Shown: positions 32,708 through 42,167, numbered from the stretch's first letter. The stretch is 64,000 nucleotides of DNA from Bacillota bacterium (GCA_017442735.1 JAFRZE010000002.1:29668-93667); one strand, 5' to 3'. Made by a program: numbers and translations. Notes: generated by a model not told the origin, from the sequence alone.

Positions 32708-33814
32708 ATGCCGATACTGATCATTCTGATCGTTGTGGGGCTGGTGCTCTGGCTGCAGCGCGTGATCTACCGCCGTTTCTGGGACCGCTCTCTGGAAGCG
32801 TCGGTCAGGTTTTCGGACTATTATCTGTTCGAAGGGTCGACGACGACCCTGACCGAGGTCATGTCGAACGCCAAGCTGCTTCCGCTCCCGTGGGTCCACC
32901 TGAAATTTCAGATCTTCCGCAACGGAAAGAGCGACAACCTGTTCCGCAGCGATATTTTCAACATTCTGTTCAATCAGCAGATCACCCGAAAAAGCGAGAT
33001 CAAACTGGATAAGCGCGGCGTCTATCAGATCCCTTCGCTGGATCTGTTAAGCTATGACCTTTTTATCACGAGCAAGTTTGTGAAAAAGACCGATAACCAG
33101 GCGACGATCACGGTTTTTCCGCTTTCCCTTACCGATACAGAGATCGCTGTTCCTTTCGAGAAACTGATGGGCCAGATCGCGACGAAACGCTATACGCAGG
33201 AGGATCCGTTCCTCTTCAAGGGCATTCGCCCGTATCAGCCGGAAGACAGCTTTCGTGACATCAATTTCAACGCCTCCGCCCGGGCGGGCGAGTGGCTGGT
33301 CAACACACATGAATATACCTTGGATCAGAAGGTCCGGATCGTCCTTCTGACCGACAAAAGCACCAACTATTACGATGAAACGGCCTATGAGGAAGGACTG
33401 CGCTTCGCCGCCGCGCTGGTAAGCCGGCTGGAGACGGAAGGTATTCCGGTCAGCTTCTATTCGAATGGAATGGACAGCCTCGATCATAAAGAACCCTTCC
33501 TTGATGCCGGTACCAGTCAGAATCACACGGACGCGATCCTGGAACTGCTCGCAAGGCTGGATCTTTCCGAGACCGGCACACCGGGGACGAAAGTACTGGA
33601 AAACATCCAGGAAAACCGCCAGGCGGACGAGTTTTATGTCATTATTTCCCCGGACCGGAGCAGACAAATGCTGGACGCGTATCTTTCTCTTCGGGATTAT
33701 ACCGATGCCTGCCAGATGATCGTGCCGGTGAGGGCGATGGATTTCTTCGCGCTGCCGGACGAAGAGAAAGAACGGGAAGAAAAGATCGAGAATTATTACT
33801 ATCATAAAATCTGA
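32708..33814 (+). CDS. DUF58 domain protein
   Basis: This 368-residue protein starts with a hydrophobic anchor (about residues 2-18). It is followed by a beta-rich domain and the DUF58 core, whose hallmark is the segment IRPYQPEDSFRDINFNASAR around residues 176-195. The following part resembles a von Willebrand A-like fold with VRIVLLTDKST. DUF58 proteins are nearly always encoded next to MoxR ATPases, which fits here. The function is unknown; links to cell envelope processes have been proposed. Confidence 0.93.
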   Translation: MPILIILIVVGLVLWLQRVIYRRFWDRSLEASVRFSDYYLFEGSTTTLTEVMSNAKLLPLPWVHLKFQIFRNGKSDNLFRSDIFNILFNQQITRKSEIKLDKRGVYQIPSLDLLSYDLFITSKFVKKTDNQATITVFPLSLTDTEIAVPFEKLMGQIATKRYTQEDPFLFKGIRPYQPEDSFRDINFNASARAGEWLVNTHEYTLDQKVRIVLLTDKSTNYYDETAYEEGLRFAAALVSRLETEGIPVSFYSNGMDSLDHKEPFLDAGTSQNHTDAILELLARLDLSETGTPGTKVLENIQENRQADEFYVIISPDRSRQMLDAYLSLRDYTDACQMIVPVRAMDFFALPDEEKEREEKIENYYYHKI

Positions 33815-33829
33815 GGAAAGGAACATTTC

Positions 33830-35056
33830 ATGGGCGGATATTCAGAAGAAGAACGCATGCCGGATATCGATTTTTACCGGAAGCCCAAATATCCTGTCTG
33901 GATCGAAGCGCTGAAGGTCTTTCTGATGTTTTGCATCGGAGGGATGGTGATCCTTTACGCGGCTTATGATCTGGCTGAAGGCCGACAGATGTATATTCTT
34001 TTTGCTGTCGGTTTTCTTCTGATGCCCATTTTATCCACTATCGTCCGCCGGCTCTCGAGGAATCTGTTTCTTTTCCTTTTACCGCATATCGCCTTCGGCG
34101 CTTATGTGCTGATGCTGTCGCCGGATATCATCCTGACCGCGCTGGGGATGCTGTATGTCATTCTTCTGACAGTCTACGGACTGGTTCGGCAGATGTCCCG
34201 CCAGAGCGAGAAGGAGATGTCCATGATCGTGCTGTTCTCCGCGATCTTTGCCATGCTGGTGATCTATGGGATCTCCATTTACCGCGGACACGGCGAATAC
34301 GAGATGCTGCTCATGGGACAGGGCCTTGTCTACATCGTTCTGTTCCTTTTCTACCAGCATCGGATGAGCCTTCTGGCGACACTGGGAGCCATTGAAAAGG
34401 GAAGTAATTTCTCCACCAAACATGTCATCGAATTCAATACACAGATGTACTTCGGGTATATGGGTCTCGGAGTTTTGCTGCTGGTCGGACTGTATATCGC
34501 CGGATTCGGTGATCTGCTCAGCATATTAGGCCGCTGGCTTCTGCTGATGATCCGAAAGATCGTACGTGCGCTGGTGAAGGTGGAGCCTACGCCGGAAACC
34601 ATTGAGGAAGAGGCTGAAGAGGCGCAGCAGATCCAGCAGGATATCGGCATGGTGATCGGCCAGGGCATCGAAACGGCTTTTATCTGGGTCATTCTGCAGA
34701 AGATCCTGGAAGTCATAACGGTGATCGGCCTGATCGTCGGAGTAGTCTATTTGATCTATCGGTTTATCCGGCGGTTCATGAGCAGCTATCAGTATGTCGG
34801 TACCGGTTACGAGGAGACCCGAGTCAATCTCGCGCGTGCCGGCAAAGATAAGGTCCGGACGGAGCGGCTTTCGATCTTTGACCGAAGCCCGGAAAACCTG
34901 ATCCGGCGGGAATACTGGAAAAAAATAAGGACCGTGATCGACAAGACGGTACTTCGAAGCGATACACCGCAGGAAGCCGGCATGAAATACGCGGCTGTCA
35001 GCGGGATCGTTCACGATTATGAAAGTGTACGTTACGGAAAAAAGAAAGAAGGGTAG
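33830..35056 (+). CDS. Membrane protein with C-terminal DUF4129-like domain
   Basis: This 408-residue protein has about eight membrane spans in its first 330 residues. The cytoplasmic C-terminus (about residues 340-408), with NLIRREYWKKIRTVIDK and DTPQEAGMKYA before ESVRYGKK, resembles DUF4129. That domain is usually fused to transglutaminase-like membrane proteins found after MoxR and DUF58 genes. The transglutaminase domain itself is absent. GAGGAAAGGAAC precedes the ATG; a second in-frame ATG nine codons later is possible. It follows the DUF58 gene by 15 bp. Confidence 0.8.
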   Translation: MGGYSEEERMPDIDFYRKPKYPVWIEALKVFLMFCIGGMVILYAAYDLAEGRQMYILFAVGFLLMPILSTIVRRLSRNLFLFLLPHIAFGAYVLMLSPDIILTALGMLYVILLTVYGLVRQMSRQSEKEMSMIVLFSAIFAMLVIYGISIYRGHGEYEMLLMGQGLVYIVLFLFYQHRMSLLATLGAIEKGSNFSTKHVIEFNTQMYFGYMGLGVLLLVGLYIAGFGDLLSILGRWLLLMIRKIVRALVKVEPTPETIEEEAEEAQQIQQDIGMVIGQGIETAFIWVILQKILEVITVIGLIVGVVYLIYRFIRRFMSSYQYVGTGYEETRVNLARAGKDKVRTERLSIFDRSPENLIRREYWKKIRTVIDKTVLRSDTPQEAGMKYAAVSGIVHDYESVRYGKKKEG

Positions 35057-35059
35057 TAC

Positions 35060-35821
35060 ATGTCGCTCGTACAGATGGATTTTGCCTCCGGCTGTCTGAA
35101 CCGGTATACGACGATGGAAGTTTTCCTGCCGGATACCGCAGTACCGGAAAAAGGCTTTCGCAGTCTTTATCTGCTGCACGGATATCACGGGAATCATACG
35201 GATATGCTGCGGCGACTCAATCTTTTGAAATATGCTGAGGCGAACGATATCGCCATCTTCATGCCCGACGGGGATAACGCTTACTGGGCGGATTTCCCTG
35301 AGCGGGCTGAATTTTATCAGGAGTATGTGGCAAGGGAGCTCGTGCCCTTGACCAGACGGCTTTTCCCGTTATCCGAAAAGCGAGAGGATACATATGTCGC
35401 CGGGATCAGCATGGGCGGAGGCGGGGCGATCCGCTTAGGGTTAATGTATTCGGACGTCTTCGGAAAGGTGGCCGGTCTTTCCCCCTATCTGGTATCCTAT
35501 GAGGACTTTGATCCTGTCGGACACGGCACGAACGCACTGAAAGCGCTGGATGATGTGCTCATGGCCCGTCAGGCATCGATCTTTTCTTTCAGTATGGGAG
35601 GCCTGGTCGAACTTCCGAAAATGTATCTGACGATCGGGACTGACGATGCGCTGCTTTCCGAGAACCGGCAATTCCATGAGATGCTGGAGATGGCCTCGCT
35701 TCCCCACATCTATAAGGAATACCCCGGTGCGCATGACTGGGATTTCTGGAATGAGCGGCTGCCTGAACTGTTCGAGTTTTTGAATCAACCAGAAGAGGAG
35801 GGGGAAGCATGGCTATTCTGA
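35060..35821 (+). CDS. Alpha/beta-hydrolase esterase 1 (EstA/D family)
   Basis: This 253-residue enzyme belongs to the esterase D / tributyrin esterase group. The N-terminus carries a LYLLHGYHGNHTDM segment forming the oxyanion region. The nucleophile elbow is GISMGGGG, the acid is likely in TIGTDDALLSE, and the base His is in PGAHDWDFW. There is no signal peptide. It overlaps the next esterase gene by 13 bp. The natural substrate is unknown; related enzymes cut short acyl or acetyl esters, including those on plant or host glycans. Confidence 0.92.
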   Translation: MSLVQMDFASGCLNRYTTMEVFLPDTAVPEKGFRSLYLLHGYHGNHTDMLRRLNLLKYAEANDIAIFMPDGDNAYWADFPERAEFYQEYVARELVPLTRRLFPLSEKREDTYVAGISMGGGGAIRLGLMYSDVFGKVAGLSPYLVSYEDFDPVGHGTNALKALDDVLMARQASIFSFSMGGLVELPKMYLTIGTDDALLSENRQFHEMLEMASLPHIYKEYPGAHDWDFWNERLPELFEFLNQPEEEGEAWLF

Positions 35822-36660
35822 AATTTGACATTCCCTCCGAAACGATGGGACGCCAGGTGACCTTTGAAGCGATCATCCCGGCAGAGGCAATGCTTGACGG
35901 CGAAGAGATCGCCGTACTGTATCTCCTGCACGGCGTTCAGGGAGGCTATATCAACTGGATCAGCCTGACGAACGCCATGAGGCTTCTCGGACAGCGCAAC
36001 TTACAGACGGACGTCGGACCGGGCAAGGCCAGAAAGAGGCTGGCGCTTATCATGCCTTCGGGCGGAAACGGATTTTATCATCCGATTCCTTCTCGCGAAG
36101 AACGACAGGAAAACATGGGACATCAGCATGACTATGAAGCATTCCTCGCCGAGGAACTGCCCGCGTGGACAAGGAAAATGCTGCCGGTGTCGAAAGCACG
36201 GGAAGACATGGGGATCGCGGGACTTTCGATGGGCGGATACGGTGCGCTGTATCTGGGCATCAAATATGGAGAGACGTTCGGGTTCGCGGGTGGTCTTTCC
36301 AGCGCGCTTCTGACACAGCGAAGCCTGGAGGATAATTTCGCCCAAGGACAGTTCTTCCGTGCGCCGGAGTTTCTGGATCTGGTCTTCGGCGGATTTGATG
36401 ATCATCGGGCGGAAAATGATGTCTTTCGTTTGTCCCTGAAAGCCAGGGCACGGGAAAGAAGAGAGGAGCTTCCGGACGGGACGCTTCTTCCGAAGCTGTA
36501 TCTGGCCTGCGGAGAGCAGGATCCTCTCCTGGAATTGTCGAAAGAACTGCATACGTTATGGGACAAGGCGCGTATCCCGCATACATTTGAGACGCATCCC
36601 GGTGCGCATGAATGGGCGTTCTGGGAATGGGGACTGGAAAGGATGCTGCGGATCTTCTGA
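35809..36660 (+). CDS. Alpha/beta-hydrolase esterase 2 (EstA/D family)
   Basis: This 283-residue enzyme is a paralogue of the preceding one. It shows LYLLHGVQGGYINWI, the nucleophile elbow GLSMGGYG, the acid region ACGEQDPLLELS and the base His in PGAHEWAFWEWG. The two proteins share the layout but differ in many loops, so the duplication is old. Translation is probably coupled to esterase 1 through the 13-bp overlap. Its own stop overlaps the following HAD gene start by one base (TGATG). Confidence 0.92.
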   Translation: MAILKFDIPSETMGRQVTFEAIIPAEAMLDGEEIAVLYLLHGVQGGYINWISLTNAMRLLGQRNLQTDVGPGKARKRLALIMPSGGNGFYHPIPSREERQENMGHQHDYEAFLAEELPAWTRKMLPVSKAREDMGIAGLSMGGYGALYLGIKYGETFGFAGGLSSALLTQRSLEDNFAQGQFFRAPEFLDLVFGGFDDHRAENDVFRLSLKARARERREELPDGTLLPKLYLACGEQDPLLELSKELHTLWDKARIPHTFETHPGAHEWAFWEWGLERMLRIF

Positions 36661-37583
36661 TGGGAATCTTTGACGGATATTTACTGTGTACCGACTGTGA
36701 CGGAACGCTGACAGATATGGAAAGCAGGCTCTCGGATGAGAATATCGCCGCGATCCGGCATTTTCAGGAAGAGGGCGGACTCTTTACCCTGGCGACCGGC
36801 CGGTATCCCAAATATGTGAACCGGTTCGAGGGACAGTTCTACCCCAATACCTATCTCATTATGGGCAACGGCAGTACCCTATTGGCGCCGGTCATCCCTG
36901 AAAAAGACAGGGAGAAGGTGAAAGGGATCGTTTCGCCGAGCTATGAAGATCCGGTACTGATCGAGGAGATCGTGTTTTCCTGCCTGCCCCGGGAAGAGAT
37001 CCTTTTTATGACAGGGACCTGTGGATGCAGTCTGATGTTTACCGATCTCAGAAACCGGTCGGAAAGCTGGATGACGGCCGAAGGAGACGCCTTCTGGAAT
37101 AACGTATTTCAGGAAACGGAACACGATCTTGAACGCTGGATGAGCCGCATCGACAAGCGGTATCAGGAATGGAAGGTTCGTCCAGATGATACGGATAAAG
37201 CGGATCTTCCGCATAAAGTGATTTTTGTGTTTGAGACGGAAGAGATGACGCTGCGGGCGAAAGAACGTGCCAGGAAGCAGTTTCCGGACAGGACATTCGA
37301 ACGGAGCTGGCCTTGCGGACTGGAACTTCTGCCGCCCGGATCGGGAAAAGGCGGAGCGGTACGGCGGCTTCGTGAGATCCTCGCCCGGGAGGGGAGGCCG
37401 GTAAAGAAAGTCATCTGTGCCGGCGACTATGAAAATGATGCTTCGATGCTCAGGGAAGCGGATATCGGATACGCGACCGCGAACGCGACAAAAGAATGTC
37501 TGGCTGCGGCGGACCGGATCACAGTCAGCTGCGATGAGCACGCGATCGCTGTGATCATAAGGGAAATGGAAGAAAAATCATGA
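36660..37583 (+). CDS. HAD-superfamily phosphatase (Cof type)
   Basis: This 307-residue hydrolase has motif I DCDGTLTD near residues 13-20. Motif II is the Thr in FTLATGRYPKY, followed by a large cap domain of the Cof class, motif III with a Lys in the C-terminal part, and motif IV CAGDYENDASML. Such enzymes remove phosphate from sugars, cofactors or nucleotides. I placed the start at 36660, where ATG overlaps the esterase stop as TGATG; the open frame upstream is a shadow. It overlaps the MATE gene by 4 bp. Confidence 0.92.
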   Translation: MGIFDGYLLCTDCDGTLTDMESRLSDENIAAIRHFQEEGGLFTLATGRYPKYVNRFEGQFYPNTYLIMGNGSTLLAPVIPEKDREKVKGIVSPSYEDPVLIEEIVFSCLPREEILFMTGTCGCSLMFTDLRNRSESWMTAEGDAFWNNVFQETEHDLERWMSRIDKRYQEWKVRPDDTDKADLPHKVIFVFETEEMTLRAKERARKQFPDRTFERSWPCGLELLPPGSGKGGAVRRLREILAREGRPVKKVICAGDYENDASMLREADIGYATANATKECLAAADRITVSCDEHAIAVIIREMEEKS

Positions 37584-38926
37584 AAGATATGACGAAAGGA
37601 AGCCCGTTAAAACTGATCGTGACCTTTGCGATCCCGATGATCCTTTCAGGGATCCTGCAACAATGTTACAATCTGGCCGACAGCCTGATCGCCGGACGTT
37701 TTGCCGGAGTCGAAGCGCTGGCGGCGGTGGGAGTATCGACACCCATCACACAGCTTTTTGTCGGGCTCGGAACCGGCATCGGCATGGGTGTCGGGGTCGT
37801 CATCGCGCAGCTTTTCGGGGCGAAACGGATGAAGGATCTGAAGACGTCGATCTATACCGCGATCCTGACCCTACTGGCTGTCAGCGCGCTGCTTCTGACG
37901 ATCGGTACGCTGATGACGCCGACACTGCTTAGGTGGATGAATACGCCGGACAACATCTTCGAAGACGCGAAACTGTATCTTTCTATCTACATGTTCGGTC
38001 TGCCTTTCCTGTTCATGTATAATATCTCGAACTCCATTTTCAACGCGCTGGGAGATTCGAAAAAGCCTTTGTATTTTCTGATCTTCTCGACGATCTTCAA
38101 TATTTTTCTGGATCTTCTGTTCGTCGCGAAGTTCCACTGGGGCGTGGCAGGTGTTGCCTGGGCGACATTTATCGCGCAGGGCATGGCGGCCTGTCTGGCT
38201 CTTTTCGTACTGCTTCGAAGGACGAAGAAACTCGAGAAAAAAGTACCGCTGTTCGACTTTTCCCTGCTTGGCGGCATGATGAAGGTCGGTGTTCCGACGA
38301 TGATCCAGAATGCCATCGTGAGTATAGGCAATCTGTTCGTCTCCGCCCTGGTGAACAGCTACGGTTCGGATTTTATTGCCGGATATTCCGCGGCACTGAA
38401 GATCAACGGATTCTTTACGATCGTGATCGTTATGATAGGGAACGCGGTAGCGACATTCTCCGGACAGAATATCGGTGCCGGACAGTATGACAGACCGGCC
38501 AAGGGCCTGAGAGCCGGGATGACGATCAACTTTATCTATGTTTCGATCGCTGCGATCTGTATGTTCCTCTTCGGGCGGCAGCTGGTGGGACTTTTCGTGA
38601 ACGAAGCAGCCAGTGAAGAAGTCTATGCGGCCGGTGTGGGCTATCTGAAAGTCGTCGTGGCGAGCAGTCTTCTATTTATCGTTCTGAATAACTGCTGCGC
38701 GGTCTGCCGTGCCGCTGGCTATGCTATCAGTTTTACTTCCACCACGCTCGTCGATCTGATCGTGCGTGTGGGAAGCGCCTATCTTCTGACCGGCGTGCTT
38801 GGCAGTGCGTCTTTGTATTGGTCGATCACCCTCGGCTGGGGCGTCGGCGCTGTCATGGGCGCGTATTTCTTCCTGTCCGGCAAGTGGAAAAACGTGAAGC
38901 TGCTGAAGGAAAAACAAACGGCATAG
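37580..38926 (+). CDS. MATE-family efflux transporter
   Basis: This 448-residue protein has the length and about twelve membrane spans of MATE exporters, which push out drugs or metabolites using Na+ or H+ gradients. The N-terminus PLKLIVTFAIPMILSGILQQ and the span-2 region ADSLIAGRFAGVEALAAVG are typical of the DinF/NorM-like branch common in Clostridia. The second half repeats the pattern around PTMIQNAIVSIGNL. It overlaps the HAD gene by 4 bp (ATGA) and closes the esterase-HAD-MATE run. Confidence 0.95.
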   Translation: MKDMTKGSPLKLIVTFAIPMILSGILQQCYNLADSLIAGRFAGVEALAAVGVSTPITQLFVGLGTGIGMGVGVVIAQLFGAKRMKDLKTSIYTAILTLLAVSALLLTIGTLMTPTLLRWMNTPDNIFEDAKLYLSIYMFGLPFLFMYNISNSIFNALGDSKKPLYFLIFSTIFNIFLDLLFVAKFHWGVAGVAWATFIAQGMAACLALFVLLRRTKKLEKKVPLFDFSLLGGMMKVGVPTMIQNAIVSIGNLFVSALVNSYGSDFIAGYSAALKINGFFTIVIVMIGNAVATFSGQNIGAGQYDRPAKGLRAGMTINFIYVSIAAICMFLFGRQLVGLFVNEAASEEVYAAGVGYLKVVVASSLLFIVLNNCCAVCRAAGYAISFTSTTLVDLIVRVGSAYLLTGVLGSASLYWSITLGWGVGAVMGAYFFLSGKWKNVKLLKEKQTA

Positions 38927-38945
38927 AAACGGCATAGCCAAAGTA

Positions 38946-38974
38946 TTGTACCGGGGACGGATATTTGGTACAAT
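38946..38974 (+). promoter_or_regulatory. Promoter of the repeat-protein gene
   Basis: TTGTAC (38946-38951), a 17-bp spacer and TACAAT (38969-38974) lie just after the MATE gene, 32 bp before the ATG at 39007. Confidence 0.75.
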
Positions 38975-39006
38975 ACAGCAAAAGAAAAAAGAAAGAGGCA
39001 GGTAAC

Positions 39007-41847
39007 ATGGCTGATTATTTTGATAAGAACAAAACCGCGCGAGACAACATCGAATACATGCAGCAGATCATCAAGAGTCCCGATTTCCTGGACGACCAGA
39101 AGTATTCGCCGCAGGAGAGAAAGAAAGTCTACGCGTCGATCTATGCGGTTCGCAACGCGTCGAACGTGCTGCCCAATAAACCGAAAACGCTGAACGTTCC
39201 TGTTCCGGAGAACCTGTTCAATTCCTATCTGCAGCAAACGATGAATGCACCTTCCTTTGACCGGTTCATTCAGCAGCAGGGTACGCGGATGACGCAGATC
39301 ATGACGAACGGACATGGGGGACTCGCTGAACGGGAGTATCGTAATTATATTGTGGGACAGCCCAAACTTTCCGTGGACGCGCCGCCCCGGTATATGCCAT
39401 CGGCAAGAGAACGAATCGAAAATGTGAAAGGTAAACTTCTTTCCCAGCAGCCTACCTCGGAGGAAGCGATCGTTTCCTACGCGGAAATCTTCCGGGCACG
39501 TCGTTCGGTCGGAGCGGTCCATGGCAAGAATGTCAAAACGACTTTGCCGCTGGTCATTGGCGGATACTTTGCGCCAGCCTACAATAATCACCCGGATCTG
39601 TCGACGAGCAATACCTTCCGGGGCTTTGTCAATGAGAAAGGTCGTGAACTTCACGCTTCCATGACAGCCAGGCATACGCATGGCGGCGAAGCGGAGAATA
39701 TGTACAAAGATTATGTAAAAGGTCTGGACCATATTGCGGAAGACGTTCCGAACTTTTACATGCCGCAGGCAGGAGAACGTATCGAAGCGCTGAAGGAAAA
39801 AGTCAAGGGAGCGAATTTCAGCGCACTGGAACCGGATCAGCAGAATGCGATCTATACTGAGATCTTCGCGACCCGTTTGGCTGTCGATGCTGTTCGGGGC
39901 AATGGGAAATCTCTGCAGGTCGGCTTGGATTCCGCCAAGTTTAAGGCGGCGCATGAGAACATGATGGACAATCCCGCCTTTCAGAGTTTTCTCGCTTCGG
40001 CTGACCGGAATAAATTAAGACAGGTGTGCGGTACGAACCGCGGCCATGCCGGCGAGCTGGAAGATATGTTCAAGGAGCATATCCTGAAGATGGATTCCAT
40101 TCCGGAGAAGACCCCGGAAAAGTTCATGCCGAACGCGGACAAACGGATCGAAGCCCTGCAGGATAAGATCAAATCTCCGACCTATCAGATGTTGGAACCG
40201 GATGAGAGAACGAATCTGTACATCGAACTGATGGCGACCCGGAACGCTGTGAACGCGGAGCGTGGCAAAGGCAAAACGCTGGAAGTCCAGGTCGATCCCA
40301 AGAAGCTGAAGGCAGAGCGTGAAGCCCTTGAGAAAGACACGACCTTCATGGAGTTCGTCAGGACCAATCCGGATATCGTCAAGAATGCTGCGACGAAAGG
40401 TCATGGCGGCGCCATCGAGGACGCGTACAAAGACCATATCAAGAATATGGATCATATCCCGAAAACCACCAACGAAAAGTTTATGCCTACGGCTTATGAT
40501 CATATCGAAGCGATCAATAAGAAGATCAAATCCAACGACTACGAGATGATGAGCGATGAAAAGAAAACAGAACTTTTCGCGGAGATCATCGCTACCCGTA
40601 CGGCCGTCGGCGCGGAAAGAAAGAAACCGGATACGCTGAAGAAAACTTTCAACGCGAAGGAGATGAATAAGACCTATTCAGACCTGACCAAGCTTCCCGC
40701 GTTCAAAAATTTTGTCCGTTTAAACAGCGCTCTGGTAAAGAGTGACGCCCTTTCCGGTCATGGCGGCGCGGTAGAAGACAGATTCAAGGAATATGTCAAA
40801 AACCTGGATCATATTCCGGAAGGTATTCCGGACAAATATATGCCGACAGCTCTGGAGAGAACGGAAATCCTGAAAGCCAAGATCGCAAACTGCAACGATC
40901 CCGCCAGAGTTAAGGTCATGACCCAGGAATTGATCGCTACCCGTATGGCCGTTAATTCTACCATGGGCAATAAAGATTCGCTGAAGGGGCAGATCCAACC
41001 TGATAAACTGAAAGAAGCGTACGACAATCTGGAAAAGAACGAAACCTTCAAGTCCTATCAGGAAGCCAAAGGTATGCAGGGACTGAAGGCCGTGACAGAC
41101 AAGTGGCTGGATCACGGCGGAAATCTCGAAAAAGATTATATGAAGCATGTCGTGGATAAGACCGTCGAAGCCGATGGAATCATCCCGAAGGGCATCGATA
41201 ACCGCCATAAACCTCTGCCGAATGATCTGAATGACCGCTTGAAGAAAGAACTGGGCGACGCCGCAAAAATGACGGATCAGAATCTGGAAGCGCAGAAAGA
41301 TCATGTCACCAGAAAGATCGCGACTGCCATGTGTATGAAGCGGATCAACATCGAGAACTCGACGGAGACAGGCAAGAAGAATCAGATGGATCATGCAGAG
41401 TTGGAGAAAAGCGTCAACAAACTGATGCGGTCCAATAAATTTAAGAACATGATCAATACGATGGGTCTGAAAAACGCGGCACAAAAAGCATCCAAGGGCG
41501 TGACCAAGATCTTTGCTGACTTCAACAAAGCGCCGGACCGTGCGCCGCTGGGTCAGGAACCGGAACTGGTCGCTCAGAATCAGGTTCAGCTTAATCTTGA
41601 GAACCAGAATCCGCAGCTGAACAACCAGAACGTGCAGCCGCAGCAGCAGCCGGTGAACAACCAGAACGTGCAGCCGCAGCAACTGAACAACCAGAACGTG
41701 CAGCCGAATAATCAGCGCCTGAACTACAACCTGGCCGCAGAAAATCCGCAGGTCAACCAGCGCCGTAATTCTCTGCAGCCAAGGCAGATCGTAAACAACA
41801 GACAGCCTCAGCCGCAGGCGCCGGGTCTTGGCGGTCCTCATCCGTAA
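39007..41847 (+). CDS. Repeat protein with about seven ~118-residue units and an Asn/Gln-rich tail
   Basis: This 946-residue protein has no signal peptide or membrane span. It consists of about seven tandem units of roughly 118 residues. Each unit begins near FMPxAxxRIEALKxKIKS, continues through LYxEIxATRxAVxAxRGKxxTL, and contains a near-invariant GHGG or HGG followed by an acidic residue and YKxHI, then D-H-I-P before the next unit. Units 3-5 are most alike; the first, second, sixth and seventh are diverged. The units look all-helical. The tail after about residue 850 is made of LNNQNVQPQQ-like repeats and is probably disordered. GAGGCAGG precedes the ATG. It has its own promoter and no operon partner. 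I know of no family with these features. Confidence 0.88.
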   Translation: MADYFDKNKTARDNIEYMQQIIKSPDFLDDQKYSPQERKKVYASIYAVRNASNVLPNKPKTLNVPVPENLFNSYLQQTMNAPSFDRFIQQQGTRMTQIMTNGHGGLAEREYRNYIVGQPKLSVDAPPRYMPSARERIENVKGKLLSQQPTSEEAIVSYAEIFRARRSVGAVHGKNVKTTLPLVIGGYFAPAYNNHPDLSTSNTFRGFVNEKGRELHASMTARHTHGGEAENMYKDYVKGLDHIAEDVPNFYMPQAGERIEALKEKVKGANFSALEPDQQNAIYTEIFATRLAVDAVRGNGKSLQVGLDSAKFKAAHENMMDNPAFQSFLASADRNKLRQVCGTNRGHAGELEDMFKEHILKMDSIPEKTPEKFMPNADKRIEALQDKIKSPTYQMLEPDERTNLYIELMATRNAVNAERGKGKTLEVQVDPKKLKAEREALEKDTTFMEFVRTNPDIVKNAATKGHGGAIEDAYKDHIKNMDHIPKTTNEKFMPTAYDHIEAINKKIKSNDYEMMSDEKKTELFAEIIATRTAVGAERKKPDTLKKTFNAKEMNKTYSDLTKLPAFKNFVRLNSALVKSDALSGHGGAVEDRFKEYVKNLDHIPEGIPDKYMPTALERTEILKAKIANCNDPARVKVMTQELIATRMAVNSTMGNKDSLKGQIQPDKLKEAYDNLEKNETFKSYQEAKGMQGLKAVTDKWLDHGGNLEKDYMKHVVDKTVEADGIIPKGIDNRHKPLPNDLNDRLKKELGDAAKMTDQNLEAQKDHVTRKIATAMCMKRINIENSTETGKKNQMDHAELEKSVNKLMRSNKFKNMINTMGLKNAAQKASKGVTKIFADFNKAPDRAPLGQEPELVAQNQVQLNLENQNPQLNNQNVQPQQQPVNNQNVQPQQLNNQNVQPNNQRLNYNLAAENPQVNQRRNSLQPRQIVNNRQPQPQAPGLGGPHP

Positions 41848-41880
41848 ATTGCAGATTTGGGCTTAATATCAGAGTTTTTT

Positions 41881-41910
41881 CTATCCGCCCCAACCATTTG
41901 GGGCGGATAG
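41881..41910 (+). terminator. Strong hairpin after the repeat-protein gene
   Basis: CTATCCGCCCCAA (41881-41893) pairs perfectly with TTGGGGCGGATAG (41898-41910). A T-run stands before the stem and only TGCATTTAT follows it, so efficient intrinsic termination is not certain. A second hairpin, GCCGCCCA/TGGGCGGC, lies at 41929-41958. Confidence 0.5.
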
Positions 41911-41977
41911 TGCATTTATAGGCTTCGCCGCCCAGTACATTTTTGCATTAATGGGCGGCACATCCATTTACCTGACT

Positions 41978-42167
41978 TATCTTCTCCAATCCCTGGGCGA
42001 GAAGAGCCATCTGATTGATATCTTATCCAGAAAAACCAGACCGTAGGAGCTTAGTTTGGGCGAGAGAGATATCTTTCAATACTATCTTTTCCAATCCATG
42101 GAAAAGATAGCTCGTCCTGTTGATATCTCATCCAGAAAACACAGGGAGTTTTGGGTGGAGGAACGAG
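41978..42167 (+). repeat. Tandem pair of diverged ~90-bp structured elements
   Basis: Two copies (about 41978-42066 and 42083-42167) share TATCTTxTCCAATCCxTGG, then TTGATATCTxATCCAGAAAA, then a GGAG-TTTGGG-GAG tail. Each copy folds its 5' part into a hairpin: TCTTCTC/GAGAAGA in copy 1, CTATCTTTTCC/GGAAAAGATAG in copy 2. One stem pair changes from C-G (41984/42001) to T-A (42089/42103), a compensatory change. The gap 41848-42370 otherwise holds only hairpins and the promoter at 42274. Small frames over the copies (31 and 61 codons) lack ribosome-binding sites and are not called as genes. Confidence 0.6.

Noticed and set aside
38779..39954. A 391-codon minus-strand frame over the MATE end and repeat-protein start
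   Set aside because: It crosses a promoter and two clear genes on the other strand and has no family features.
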